From Winogradskyella aurantiaca (lineage in GTDB: Bacteria > Bacteroidota > Bacteroidia > Flavobacteriales > Flavobacteriaceae), in assembly GCF_003362725.1 (NCBI RefSeq), contig NZ_QKTV01000003.1:186001-250000 (forward strand): 64,000 nucleotides of DNA. The letters are read 5' to 3'. Of this stretch, positions 36,416 through 45,291 are shown one piece after another. The notes under the pieces were generated by a model. That model saw only the letters and a program-made list of their open reading frames with translations, did not search any database and was not told the origin of the DNA. Numbering within the stretch: position 1 is the first letter of the stretch; every line of letters begins with the position of its first letter. The translations under genes and the position numbers were made by a program.

Positions 36416-37387
36416 ATGAATTCATACTTAGAACGAATTAAAGAACTAGAGACTCGGATGAATGCGTCGATTCTTGGTCAAGAAAATGTTGTAGAGCGTA
36501 TACTCATTGTTCTATTGGCCAATGGTAATCTCTTACTTGAAGGCCTACCTGGACTAGCCAAGACAAGAGCCATTAGAAGTTTATCTCAAAATTTAGATGC
36601 CGGTCTCAGTAGAATCCAGTTTACCCCGGATTTATTACCATCAGATATTACTGGTACGGAGGTTTACCAGCCCGAGGCTAAAGAGTCTTTTATTTTTCAA
36701 AAGGGGCCTATCTTTAATAACCTTATTCTGGCAGACGAAATCAATAGAGCGCCAGCAAAGGTACAATCTGCCTTGTTAGAAGCTATGGAAGAGCGTCAAG
36801 TAACCGTTGCTGGAAATAGTCATAAGCTCGATCCTCTTTTTATGGTCATGGCTACACAAAACCCTATTGAACAAGAAGGAACCTATCCCCTACCAGAAGC
36901 ACAAATGGATCGTTTTCTTATGCATGTCATTGTTAACTATCCAGATAAACAATCAGAAATAGAAGTATTGAACCTTGTGAGATCTGAAGAACGTTCAAAA
37001 GGGGGTGAAACTAAAGCAATAGAATCGATACCTCAAGACGTGATTTTTAATGCAAGGAAAGAAATTCTAGATATTAATGTTTCGGAAGCTATTCAAAACT
37101 ACATCGTTGATTTGGTAAATGCCACAAGGTATCCAGAAAAATATTCCGAAAACCTGGCACTATGGATCGACTATGGTGCGAGTCCAAGAGCCTCCATCGC
37201 TCTTGATAAATGTGCAAGGGTCAATGCCTGGTTAAATGAGCGGGATTTTGTTTCACCTGAAGATGTTAGGGCTGTTGTTCATGATATTTTGAGACATCGA
37301 ATCAGTAGTAGCTACGAAGCTAATGCTGAAGGAATTTCTAAAACCACAATTATTGACGAACTGCTAAAACAGGTGGCAGTTGCATAA
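36416..37387 (+). CDS. MoxR-family AAA+ ATPase
   Basis: 323-residue AAA+ protein: Walker A GLPGLAKTR (about residues 42-50), Walker B LADEINRAPAKVQ, sensor ATQNPIEQEGTYPLPEAQMDRF, and lid domain. MoxR proteins act as chaperone-like partners of VWA proteins in metal insertion or complex assembly. It leads a tight operon with a HAD lipoprotein, DUF58 and Bat proteins (gaps 11, 0, 6 nt, then overlaps), which is the classic MoxR/Bat layout. Confidence 0.94.
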   Translation: MNSYLERIKELETRMNASILGQENVVERILIVLLANGNLLLEGLPGLAKTRAIRSLSQNLDAGLSRIQFTPDLLPSDITGTEVYQPEAKESFIFQKGPIFNNLILADEINRAPAKVQSALLEAMEERQVTVAGNSHKLDPLFMVMATQNPIEQEGTYPLPEAQMDRFLMHVIVNYPDKQSEIEVLNLVRSEERSKGGETKAIESIPQDVIFNARKEILDINVSEAIQNYIVDLVNATRYPEKYSENLALWIDYGASPRASIALDKCARVNAWLNERDFVSPEDVRAVVHDILRHRISSSYEANAEGISKTTIIDELLKQVAVA

Positions 37388-37398
37388 ATCTTATTATT

Positions 37399-38436
37399 AT
37401 GAAATCACACAATATCATTTTAATCATTTTTATTGCAGTATTTGGTACTGCATGTGATAAAGTAAAAACAAGCACATCCAATGGACCGGTTACAATTTCC
37501 GTAGATAGTGAAGATCCTTTACCCTCCTGGAATGACGGGGCCACAAAGTCAGCCATTGTAGATTATATAAAATTGGTAACAACCGATGGAATTGACTCAT
37601 TTATACCAATTGAAGATCGGATTGCCACCTTTGATAACGATGGTAATTTATGGGCAGAACAGCCAGCCTATTTTCAATTATTCTTCGCCTTAGATCAAAT
37701 AAAAGCTCAAGCAGATGACCATCCAGAATGGCAAGAACAGGAACCTTTTAAATCTGTTCTCAATGATGATATGGATGGTGTCATGAAGTCGGGCATGCAT
37801 GGTCTAATGGAGATTATTATGAACAGTCATGCCGGTACTACGAGTCAGGAATATAGATCTGCTGTGAGTCAATGGCTATCAACGGCAAAACACCCTAGAT
37901 TTGGTGTTGGCTACAATGAATTAATCTACCAACCTATGTTAGAACTTCTTGATTTTCTGAGAGCGAACCAATTCAAGGTATTCATAGTTTCAGGCGGTGG
38001 TATAGATTTTATGAGAGTTTGGGCCACCGAAGCTTATGGAATCCCATCAGACCAAATAATAGGTAGTAGTATTAAGGCTGAATTCTCTTATTCCGATGAA
38101 AAGGCTGAGATCATTAAAATTCCAGAATTAAATTTTATTGATGATAAAGAAGGTAAACCGGTAGGTATTTATCAGCACATTGGCAAAATACCTGTGTTTG
38201 CTTCAGGCAATTCCGACGGAGATCTTCAAATGCTACAATACTGCGACTCTAATTCTTATCCCAGTTTTCAATTATACCTGCAGCATACTGATGCGGAACG
38301 TGAATGGGCCTATGATAGAGATTCGCACATAGGGAAATTGGACAAAGGATTGGACGAGGCTAGAGCTAAAGGATGGACGGTTATCGATATGAAGAATGAT
38401 TGGAAGACAATTTTCCCATTTCAATTGGAGCAATAA
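37399..38436 (+). CDS. HAD-fold phosphatase-like lipoprotein
   Basis: 345 residues; lipoprotein signal (lipobox GTAC, Cys16). Haloacid-dehalogenase motifs are present: motif I FDNDGNLW (DxDG, near residue 75), motif II VFIVSGGG, motif III lysine region, motif IV FASGNSDGDLQML. Such secreted phosphoserine-phosphatase-like HADs are hydrolases of phosphomonoesters. It is unusual inside a Bat operon: it lies 11 nt after moxR and abuts the DUF58 gene without a gap. Substrate unknown; periplasmic location inferred from the lipobox. Confidence 0.83.
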   Translation: MKSHNIILIIFIAVFGTACDKVKTSTSNGPVTISVDSEDPLPSWNDGATKSAIVDYIKLVTTDGIDSFIPIEDRIATFDNDGNLWAEQPAYFQLFFALDQIKAQADDHPEWQEQEPFKSVLNDDMDGVMKSGMHGLMEIIMNSHAGTTSQEYRSAVSQWLSTAKHPRFGVGYNELIYQPMLELLDFLRANQFKVFIVSGGGIDFMRVWATEAYGIPSDQIIGSSIKAEFSYSDEKAEIIKIPELNFIDDKEGKPVGIYQHIGKIPVFASGNSDGDLQMLQYCDSNSYPSFQLYLQHTDAEREWAYDRDSHIGKLDKGLDEARAKGWTVIDMKNDWKTIFPFQLEQ

Positions 38437-39399
38437 ATGCCAAAAGAACCATTAAAGCCTGATTTGGACACCAAGCGTAAAGGACCGAGAACAGTGTATG
38501 CAACACTGCAGGATCTGGTTAAGCTACAATTAGATGCCAAAGGGTTTAGCTTTCTACCAAAATTTGCCGTGCAAAGCATTCTTTCTGGTAAACATCGTTC
38601 CAAATTACGCGGGCGTGGTTTGGATTTTGACGAGGTTAGAAAGTACATTCCCGGTGATGACATACGCAATATTGATTGGAAGGTAACCGCGCGTGTTGGT
38701 GTAACACATACCAAAGAATATACTGAAGAACGCGAACGACCTGTGTTTATCCTTACGGACCAATCTAGAAGTATGTTTTTTGGATCCAGTTTATATTTCA
38801 AATCGGTTATGGCAACCCATCTCACAGCACTCTCCTGTTGGAGAACAATTAATGTAAGTGATCGTGTTGGAGGTATTGTCTTTAATGACCAAACTGATAG
38901 TTACATAAAGCCACAACGAAATCGAAAAACTGTACAACAGTTCTTAAGCCAAATTTCGGATTACAATCATAGGCTATCTTTAACCAAAGAGACCCCTGCC
39001 GATCAAAACCCATTGCTTAAAGCCTTGACCAAAGCTAATCAACTGATTACGCATGATCATCTGGTGGTTGTCCTTTCAGACTTACAGAAGGTAGACAACG
39101 AGACCATAAAGCAGCTTATTAAGATTAAGAAAAACAATGATTTAATCTTTGTAAACATTTCTGATCCTCTCGAGACGCATATGGATTTCCAGCAGATAGT
39201 TATTTCAGATGGACACTATCGAATAAATGTATCTGGAAGGTCTAAGCTCATCAATTCGTATAAATCAAAACAGAAGGAAATGATGGTAGAGCATAAAAAC
39301 ACATTCAACAAATATGGGATTCCTCTTTTACAAATAACTACTGAAGAAGAAGCTATTACACAATTAAGGAGCCACCTTAGTCATCTACAAAAAAACTAA
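38437..39399 (+). CDS. DUF58 domain protein
   Basis: 320-residue cytosolic protein with the DUF58 core GRGLDFDEVRKYIPGDDIRNIDWKVTAR (about residues 64-90) and a VWA-like fold behind it (FILTDQSRSMFFG as a MIDAS-like DxSxS). DUF58 proteins always accompany MoxR ATPases and VWA membrane proteins and are thought to couple them. Start codon immediately follows the HAD stop. Confidence 0.93.
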   Translation: MPKEPLKPDLDTKRKGPRTVYATLQDLVKLQLDAKGFSFLPKFAVQSILSGKHRSKLRGRGLDFDEVRKYIPGDDIRNIDWKVTARVGVTHTKEYTEERERPVFILTDQSRSMFFGSSLYFKSVMATHLTALSCWRTINVSDRVGGIVFNDQTDSYIKPQRNRKTVQQFLSQISDYNHRLSLTKETPADQNPLLKALTKANQLITHDHLVVVLSDLQKVDNETIKQLIKIKKNNDLIFVNISDPLETHMDFQQIVISDGHYRINVSGRSKLINSYKSKQKEMMVEHKNTFNKYGIPLLQITTEEEAITQLRSHLSHLQKN

Positions 39400-39405
39400 T
39401 TAGAA

Positions 39406-40446
39406 ATGGAAGAATTGAAAGCTATATTAGATTCTGGTGATTTCCAGTTCGAGTATCCATGGATTTGGTGGCTAGCGATTCTTCCAGTTTTTGTAATGTT
39501 TCTACCATCCAGAAAAACCAAACCTGAGGCTTTGGTAACCCCATCTTTTAAAGTTATTTCAGAATTACATAGTTCCAAGCTGTCAACAGGTGTTAAAGTT
39601 GCAAAGCGGCATATTATAGCTTGGTTGTTAGCTATACTTGTTTGGATGTGCCTTATTTGTGCGGCAGCCTCCCCACAAATTGTTGGCGAACCAGAGAAAC
39701 AGATTAAAACAGCTCGAAATTTTTTATTGAATATTGATCTGTCGCTAAGCATGGAGACCAAAGACTGGGTCAATAACCAAAATCAAAAGGTTTCGAGATG
39801 GGAAGCTGTTAAAGAGGTTATGGAGGAGTTTATAAGTGAACGTGAAGGAGATCGTATGGGGCTTATTCTTTTTGGGTCACAAGCTTATTTACAAACCCCA
39901 TTCACAGATGATCTTACGGTTGTACAAGCCTTGCTAAATGAATCAGAAGTTGGTATGGCAGGAGCAAAAACTGCCATTGGAAATGCTGTTGGTAAGGCCG
40001 TAGAACTTTTTGAACGCGATAGCATTCAAAAAAAGGTGATGGTCTTGTTAACAGATGGAGAGGATAGCGGAAGCGAGTTAAAGCCGATTCAAGCGGCTAG
40101 ATTGGCTGCAGTAGACAGTATTACCATATACACTATAGGAATTGGTACTAAAGGGAACAATCAAACCTATGAGCTTGACGACTATACCTTAAAAGAAATG
40201 GCCAGGGTAGCAAATGGTCAATATTTTGAAGCGAGTGATAGAGCTCAGTTGGAACAGGTATATAGCACACTGGAAGCTTTGGAACCAATAGAATATGAAA
40301 ACAACGATTTTATTCCAAAGAAACAACTATTTCATTATCCTTTGATATTTGCCTTACTCATAACACTTATCTATCATTTTTTAAGGGGAGGCATGTCTTT
40401 TTTCAAAAATTTCATAGCTAAAATTCAAACCGGTGGAACAACTTAG
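39406..40446 (+). CDS. batA: VWA-domain membrane protein (BatA)
   Basis: Von Willebrand A protein anchored by N-terminal hydrophobic segments (about residues 20-36 and 68-90) and one C-terminal segment (about 307-325). The MIDAS motif NIDLSLSMET (about residue 109) and LTDGEDSGSE are intact, so metal binding is expected. In Bacteroides fragilis the bat genes aid oxygen tolerance; the molecular role is still unclear. Overlaps the next gene by 14 nt, with which it is translationally coupled. Confidence 0.9.
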   Translation: MEELKAILDSGDFQFEYPWIWWLAILPVFVMFLPSRKTKPEALVTPSFKVISELHSSKLSTGVKVAKRHIIAWLLAILVWMCLICAAASPQIVGEPEKQIKTARNFLLNIDLSLSMETKDWVNNQNQKVSRWEAVKEVMEEFISEREGDRMGLILFGSQAYLQTPFTDDLTVVQALLNESEVGMAGAKTAIGNAVGKAVELFERDSIQKKVMVLLTDGEDSGSELKPIQAARLAAVDSITIYTIGIGTKGNNQTYELDDYTLKEMARVANGQYFEASDRAQLEQVYSTLEALEPIEYENNDFIPKKQLFHYPLIFALLITLIYHFLRGGMSFFKNFIAKIQTGGTT

Positions 40447-42160
40447 TTGGCAAGAGCAAATAAGTAATATATGGGAGAACCTCTGGTTTTTAAGACCTGA
40501 ATGGCTCTACACCTTTATACCAATTGGTCTGATTCTGGTTTTTGTTATCGTGTTGCAACAGCAAAAATCTAAATGGAAAAATAACATACACCCTAAACTA
40601 CTTCCCTACTTAATCTTACCTGGAAATGAAAAATATGCCTTGATTCCTAAAATCAGTCTTATCCTATTTTTAAGCATAGGAGCGCTGGGATTAGCAGGGC
40701 CAACCTGGGAAAAAATAGAACGCCCTGGAGAAAAAACAGAAGCAGTTCTTTTAGTTCTTTTAGACATGTCCAATTCAATGCTTGCAGAAGATATTCAGCC
40801 CAACCGTTTAGAACGATCTAAATTAAAGCTTGAGGACTTTTTTAATGCAAAACCAAAATCTAAAATTGGTTTGGTTGCCTTCGCAGGTTCGGCTCATAGT
40901 GTTGTACCCTTCAGTAAAGATTATAAAACTATTAATCGTCAATTAGAGGCTCTCCAGCCAGAAATCATGCCCATACAGGGAAGTAATCTCAATGCGGCTC
41001 TTGACTTAGCAGATTCGCTATTGCAACCAATCGTTGCCCCTAGTACAATTCTCATTGTTACAGATAACATCCCATCCTCACTAATATCACGGGTAGCTCA
41101 ATCAGCCGTTTCCTCTCATATCGAGGTTATGGCTATTAGCACACCAGGTGGTGGCGTGATCCCTTACAGAAATAGAACACTAAGAGATACTGAAGGACGA
41201 GAGGTAGTTACGCAATTAGATATTGCAACCTTAGATCAATTGAGCGAAATTGAAAATGTCAATAGCATTACAGTAACGCTTGACAATAGTGATGTGGAAA
41301 TCTTGGCAGCCAGAACCAGACAGAACCTTGAGTTCGAAATTGATAAGGAGAACCCTGAAGATCAATGGAGAGACTTTGGATACTTTTTGGTGTTTCCTTT
41401 GCTATTTTTTAGTCTTCTTTCATTTCGGCGGGGATGGAAAGTGCAGTGGCTATGGCTCATTCTATTATCCTATTCCTGCAGTCAAAACAAATATTTGGGC
41501 TTAAGTGAATTATTCTTTACTCAAGATCAGAAAGCAGAACGATACCTAAAGAAAGGTGACAGTATAATAGCTGCGGAGACCTTTAAATCCAGTGATCAAA
41601 AAGGGTTTCTTTACTACCAGATGGGTGATTTGGAGAAGGCTGCTCAGGCTTACAGTGACGATGTGTCTGCCGAAGGGTTCTACAATTTAGGGGTTGTATA
41701 CTATAAGATGGGAGACTATGTAGCCGCACAACAGGCTTTTAACTCTGCTCTAGAAATTGATCCTAATATGCAAATTGCAAGTGAGAATCTAGACAAGACA
41801 GCCACAGCGATCGAAATCCTTAATGCCAATGCCGAGTTGGGTACTGAAAAAGCTAAAGATCCTCTCCGAGACCCTGAGGAATTTCAAGAATACACAGATT
41901 CACCTGATGAGAAGGATAGTGCTCAAAAGAGTGATAAAACCTACGAAGGCAAAGGAGACATAACAGAGATGGGATCCAAGGAAGTTGACGAAAACACTAT
42001 TGACGTATTTGAATTTGATGAAAACGCGGTTATCGATAAAGAGGCGGCTAAGCAAACCTTGTTAAGACAAGTAACAGAGGATCCGTCTATTTTTTTAAGA
42101 CGAAAATTTGCGTATCAAGTTCGAGGGAAAAACCTAAAAAAACCAAAGCAGAATTGGTAG
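40433..42160 (+). CDS. VWA plus TPR protein (BatB-BatC fusion)
   Basis: 575 residues. Residues about 1-325 are a BatB-like VWA membrane protein with MIDAS LDMSNSMLAED (about residue 111) and flanking hydrophobic segments. After a segment at 305-345 comes a lipobox-like SYSCSQ, then TPR repeats (FYNLGVVYYKMGDYVAAQQAFNSALEI at about 415-440) like BatC, and an acidic linker leading to a basic end. BatB and BatC are separate genes in some Bacteroidota, so here they appear fused. The start is GTG 40433. Confidence 0.87.
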   Translation: MEQLSWQEQISNIWENLWFLRPEWLYTFIPIGLILVFVIVLQQQKSKWKNNIHPKLLPYLILPGNEKYALIPKISLILFLSIGALGLAGPTWEKIERPGEKTEAVLLVLLDMSNSMLAEDIQPNRLERSKLKLEDFFNAKPKSKIGLVAFAGSAHSVVPFSKDYKTINRQLEALQPEIMPIQGSNLNAALDLADSLLQPIVAPSTILIVTDNIPSSLISRVAQSAVSSHIEVMAISTPGGGVIPYRNRTLRDTEGREVVTQLDIATLDQLSEIENVNSITVTLDNSDVEILAARTRQNLEFEIDKENPEDQWRDFGYFLVFPLLFFSLLSFRRGWKVQWLWLILLSYSCSQNKYLGLSELFFTQDQKAERYLKKGDSIIAAETFKSSDQKGFLYYQMGDLEKAAQAYSDDVSAEGFYNLGVVYYKMGDYVAAQQAFNSALEIDPNMQIASENLDKTATAIEILNANAELGTEKAKDPLRDPEEFQEYTDSPDEKDSAQKSDKTYEGKGDITEMGSKEVDENTIDVFEFDENAVIDKEAAKQTLLRQVTEDPSIFLRRKFAYQVRGKNLKKPKQNW

Positions 42161-43527
42161 CAACTAGATTATTAAGCTGGATACTATTTGTTTTAATCTG
42201 TACCACAAGCGTATTGGCACAGACAAAACCTGCCAAAATATGGGCAACCGCGACCTTTAATAAGTCTGAAGTAATGTTAGGTGAGCCAATTGTTGTAACG
42301 GTTACTGTCTATACAAGCACCTGGTTTTCGAGTCCACCAATTTTTGAAGAAATTCAGGTAAAAGGCAGTCTAATGGCCAAGCTGGAACAGCGCAACAGTG
42401 CAACCTCAGTTACGATTGGTAGAAAACAATACCCTGCTATAAAACAGCGGTTTGTAATATATCCTAACGTGATAGGGACTAATACACTTCCGGGATTTAA
42501 AGTTACTACCAACTGTCCACCTGAAGGAGGTTATAAGGGTGAACGGAGAGAAATTTTCAGCAAAGAAAGGACCTTCAATGTGTTAGCACCACCAGAAGGA
42601 ATTGATCCAAAATCCTATATAGCGGCCTATAAAGTTTCTTTAAAAGATCAATGGAATTCGAACTTTAAAAACCTAAAAGCTGGTGATGTCTTAGAGCGAC
42701 GCGTAACGATTACGGCCTCTGGTGCCTTGGCGGCAGCGATTCCACCTATAGCTTATGACTCCGTTGAATTTGGTAGCATCTATGTCAAGTCGCCTATGCT
42801 GGTTAACCGTCAGAACCGTAATAGATTTAGTGGAGAGAGAACTGAAATTATTAATTATCTGCTGGAAAAGGAGGGTGACTTTAGCCTTCCGTCGATTAAA
42901 GTGCCTTGGTTTAATATAAAAACAAAATCAATGGACACTTCTTCTCTGGATTCTATTAATCTTTCAATTGCCGCTAACCCGGACCTCAGTTTTATATTGT
43001 CCAGACAAAAAGAATTGCAGAACGAACTGGCTGAGTCTAATAAACAAACAGGAGTGACTAAAAGTCCCTTTGAATTATTAGGTCTTAATTGGTGGCAACT
43101 ATTTATCGTTCTTTTACTTGTTTTAGTGGCACTAAAAATGGTGATCAGTTGGGGCAAAAGAATCAATAATGTAAGGATACATAAGAAAAATAAACACCTC
43201 GATTCCGCAGACTATTATTTTAACATACTGAAGAGATCTGTGCAAAGTGAATCTAGCAATGATATTATTAAGGATTTTTATGCATGGTATGATAGATATC
43301 GGCAGCATGAATTTGGGCCTCAGTTTACCGAATTTCTGATAGAGTTAAATAACCCAACCTTAAACGAATTACTAAGGCATGACATGAGGCAAATCTATTT
43401 ATCGAACTCTTCAATAAAGCCTGAGTCCATGAAGAAACTTGTGAAGGCTATTGAATCTCATAAATCACATAAAATAAAGAATAGCTTAAAAAGCTTAACT
43501 CAAGATTTAAATCCAATAAATCCATGA
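42154..43527 (+). CDS. BatD-like beta-rich membrane protein
   Basis: 457 residues: signal peptide (LFVLICTTSVLAQ), a large periplasmic beta-sandwich region (GEPIVVTVTVYTSTWF, ... PEGG ... KTKSMDTSS) characteristic of BatD, then one transmembrane helix (about residues 312-330) and a cytosolic helical tail. The start is TTG 42154; it overlaps batB-C by 7 nt. BatD is thought to work with BatA-C and MoxR in the envelope. Confidence 0.85.
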   Translation: MVATRLLSWILFVLICTTSVLAQTKPAKIWATATFNKSEVMLGEPIVVTVTVYTSTWFSSPPIFEEIQVKGSLMAKLEQRNSATSVTIGRKQYPAIKQRFVIYPNVIGTNTLPGFKVTTNCPPEGGYKGERREIFSKERTFNVLAPPEGIDPKSYIAAYKVSLKDQWNSNFKNLKAGDVLERRVTITASGALAAAIPPIAYDSVEFGSIYVKSPMLVNRQNRNRFSGERTEIINYLLEKEGDFSLPSIKVPWFNIKTKSMDTSSLDSINLSIAANPDLSFILSRQKELQNELAESNKQTGVTKSPFELLGLNWWQLFIVLLLVLVALKMVISWGKRINNVRIHKKNKHLDSADYYFNILKRSVQSESSNDIIKDFYAWYDRYRQHEFGPQFTEFLIELNNPTLNELLRHDMRQIYLSNSSIKPESMKKLVKAIESHKSHKIKNSLKSLTQDLNPINP

Positions 43528-43982
43528 TAATTCAAGATCAGGATATTAATAATGTAATAGAACCAACCAGCGTCTCTTATTGGCCTCTCCAGCCGGGCTG
43601 GTATATTTTGATTGCCATTGTAATTATTGTACTCATACTAGTGGCCTGGAATCGTTACAAGAAGTGGCTTAAGAATGCTTACAAACGAGACGCCATTAAA
43701 ACTATTAATTCCCTTCCCAATGATGCGAACTTCTTTTTCCAATTAAATAGCATCATAAAAGCGGTAGCAATTGAATCTTACGGCCGCAATAGCGTGGCCA
43801 GTTTAACTGGGAAAGAATGGACTTCTTTTCTCGCTAAACCTGAAAATTGCAGGGATTTAAATTCCAAGGTGCTCAAAAGTCTTGAGTCCCAACAATATCA
43901 GAAACATGATTCACCAATCGACGACTTAATTATAACTGCAACTAAATTTGAATCAATCAACTGGATAAAAAAGCACAAATAA
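43524..43982 (+). CDS. DUF4381 domain protein
   Basis: 152 residues with one N-terminal membrane segment (WYILIAIVIIVLILVAW, about residues 27-45), a basic stretch, then a cytosolic helical part ending in a Lys-rich tail. Matches DUF4381, a family found beside MoxR/DUF58/VWA genes. It overlaps batD by four bases (ATGA). Probably a small membrane partner of the VWA proteins. Confidence 0.83.
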   Translation: MIIQDQDINNVIEPTSVSYWPLQPGWYILIAIVIIVLILVAWNRYKKWLKNAYKRDAIKTINSLPNDANFFFQLNSIIKAVAIESYGRNSVASLTGKEWTSFLAKPENCRDLNSKVLKSLESQQYQKHDSPIDDLIITATKFESINWIKKHK

Positions 43983-44006
43983 TTACAAAAATTAACACCT
44001 GAATAT

Positions 44007-44014
44007 TATTTTTG
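44007..44014 (+). promoter_or_regulatory. Predicted -7 box upstream of the FGE gene
   Basis: Exact TATTTTTG match, 18 nt before the ATG at 44032, in the 49-nt gap after the DUF4381 gene. No clear -33 TTG. It raises the possibility that the FGE gene also has its own start of transcription. Confidence 0.3.
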
Positions 44015-44031
44015 AGTATCTCCATGAAACC

Positions 44032-45228
44032 ATGATATTTAAAAAACTACTTCTACTCGTCGCTTTTAGTTTAATGCTTGGATGCAAATCTGAACCCAAG
44101 CAACAAATAGTCCAAGACAAAGTTGATTCTAAAACCGATTGCCATCCACAAGGTGGACGATCAGCCCTTATTGCAGGTGGTTCTGATGTGATCAACCAAC
44201 ATAAAATCCAAATCGATTCCAACAGTATTCATGAGTCGATTGAAAAGACTAACGAAATACATTCAGATAAAAAGGTGAAAGAAGGTGTTCCTGATGGAAT
44301 GGTCCTTATCAATGGAGGCACGTTTACTATGGGTGCTGTTGGTGACCTAACCCTCCCAAGAGAATATCCGCGACACCCTGTTACAGTAAGCAGTTTTTAT
44401 ATGGATACACACGAGGTAACCAATGCAGAGTTCAAAGTATTTGTTGATGCTACAGGATACAAAACCATTGCAGAACGTCCAATAGATTGGGAAGAACTTA
44501 AAAAGCAGTTACCAGCTGGAACGCCTAAACCACCAGAAGAGAATCTAAGACCTGGTTCCTTATTATTTAAATTAAGGCCAGGAGTTACCGACCTCACCAA
44601 TTATTTTCAATGGTGGGAATGGACTGTTGGCACCAATTGGAAACATCCCGACGGTCCAGGAAGCAGCATTCAAGGTAAGGAGAGTCATCCTGTGGTCCAT
44701 ATTGCCTATGCCGATGCCAAGGCTTATGCCCAATGGGCTGGTAAACGTTTACCAACTGAAGCTGAATGGGAATATGCGGCTCAAGGTGGTCTAAAAGATC
44801 CTATTTACCCATGGGGTGATAAAGATGTTAACGACACACCCTTTGAGTGCAATTTCTTTCAGGGTCAATTCCCATCTTTCAATTCGTCGGAAGATGGATA
44901 TTTAACTACGGCACCAGTAGGAAGCTTCAAATCTAATGGTTATGGCTTATATGATATGGCTGGAAATGTCTGGGAAATTGTGAGCGATAAATTCGATGAG
45001 GATTATTATTCAATGCTATCAACAGAAACACCGACCATAAACCCAAAAGGTTCTTATCGCAGTTACTACCGCGAGAACAACTACGCCAAACACACCGTCA
45101 TCAAAGGAGGTTCCTTTTTATGCAATGATAGTTACTGTTCTAGTTATCGTGTGTCTGCGAAAATGCCACTCGAAACTGATTCAGCCATGAATCATGTAGG
45201 ATTTAGATGTGTTCAAGACATCAAATGA
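44032..45228 (+). CDS. Formylglycine-generating enzyme, lipoprotein type
   Basis: 398 residues; lipoprotein signal (lipobox LGC, Cys19), a 60-residue linker, then the FGE-sulfatase/C-type-lectin-like domain. Landmarks: MVLINGGTFTMG, DTHEVTNAEFKVFV, HPVVHIAYADAKAYAQWAGKRLPTEAEWEYAA and the end KGGSFLCNDSYCSSYR ... NHVGFRC. The two cysteines spaced by five (Cys364 and Cys369) correspond to the catalytic pair of human FGE (Cys336/Cys341), so activity on CxAxR/CxPxR sulfatases is likely. The lipobox places it outside the cytosol. Confidence 0.87.
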   Translation: MIFKKLLLLVAFSLMLGCKSEPKQQIVQDKVDSKTDCHPQGGRSALIAGGSDVINQHKIQIDSNSIHESIEKTNEIHSDKKVKEGVPDGMVLINGGTFTMGAVGDLTLPREYPRHPVTVSSFYMDTHEVTNAEFKVFVDATGYKTIAERPIDWEELKKQLPAGTPKPPEENLRPGSLLFKLRPGVTDLTNYFQWWEWTVGTNWKHPDGPGSSIQGKESHPVVHIAYADAKAYAQWAGKRLPTEAEWEYAAQGGLKDPIYPWGDKDVNDTPFECNFFQGQFPSFNSSEDGYLTTAPVGSFKSNGYGLYDMAGNVWEIVSDKFDEDYYSMLSTETPTINPKGSYRSYYRENNYAKHTVIKGGSFLCNDSYCSSYRVSAKMPLETDSAMNHVGFRCVQDIK

Positions 45229-45291
45229 TTCTTCTAATTGTTTTGTGCCTCCTAAAATTATCTTAAATTAACCTCACTAAACATCAATCTC

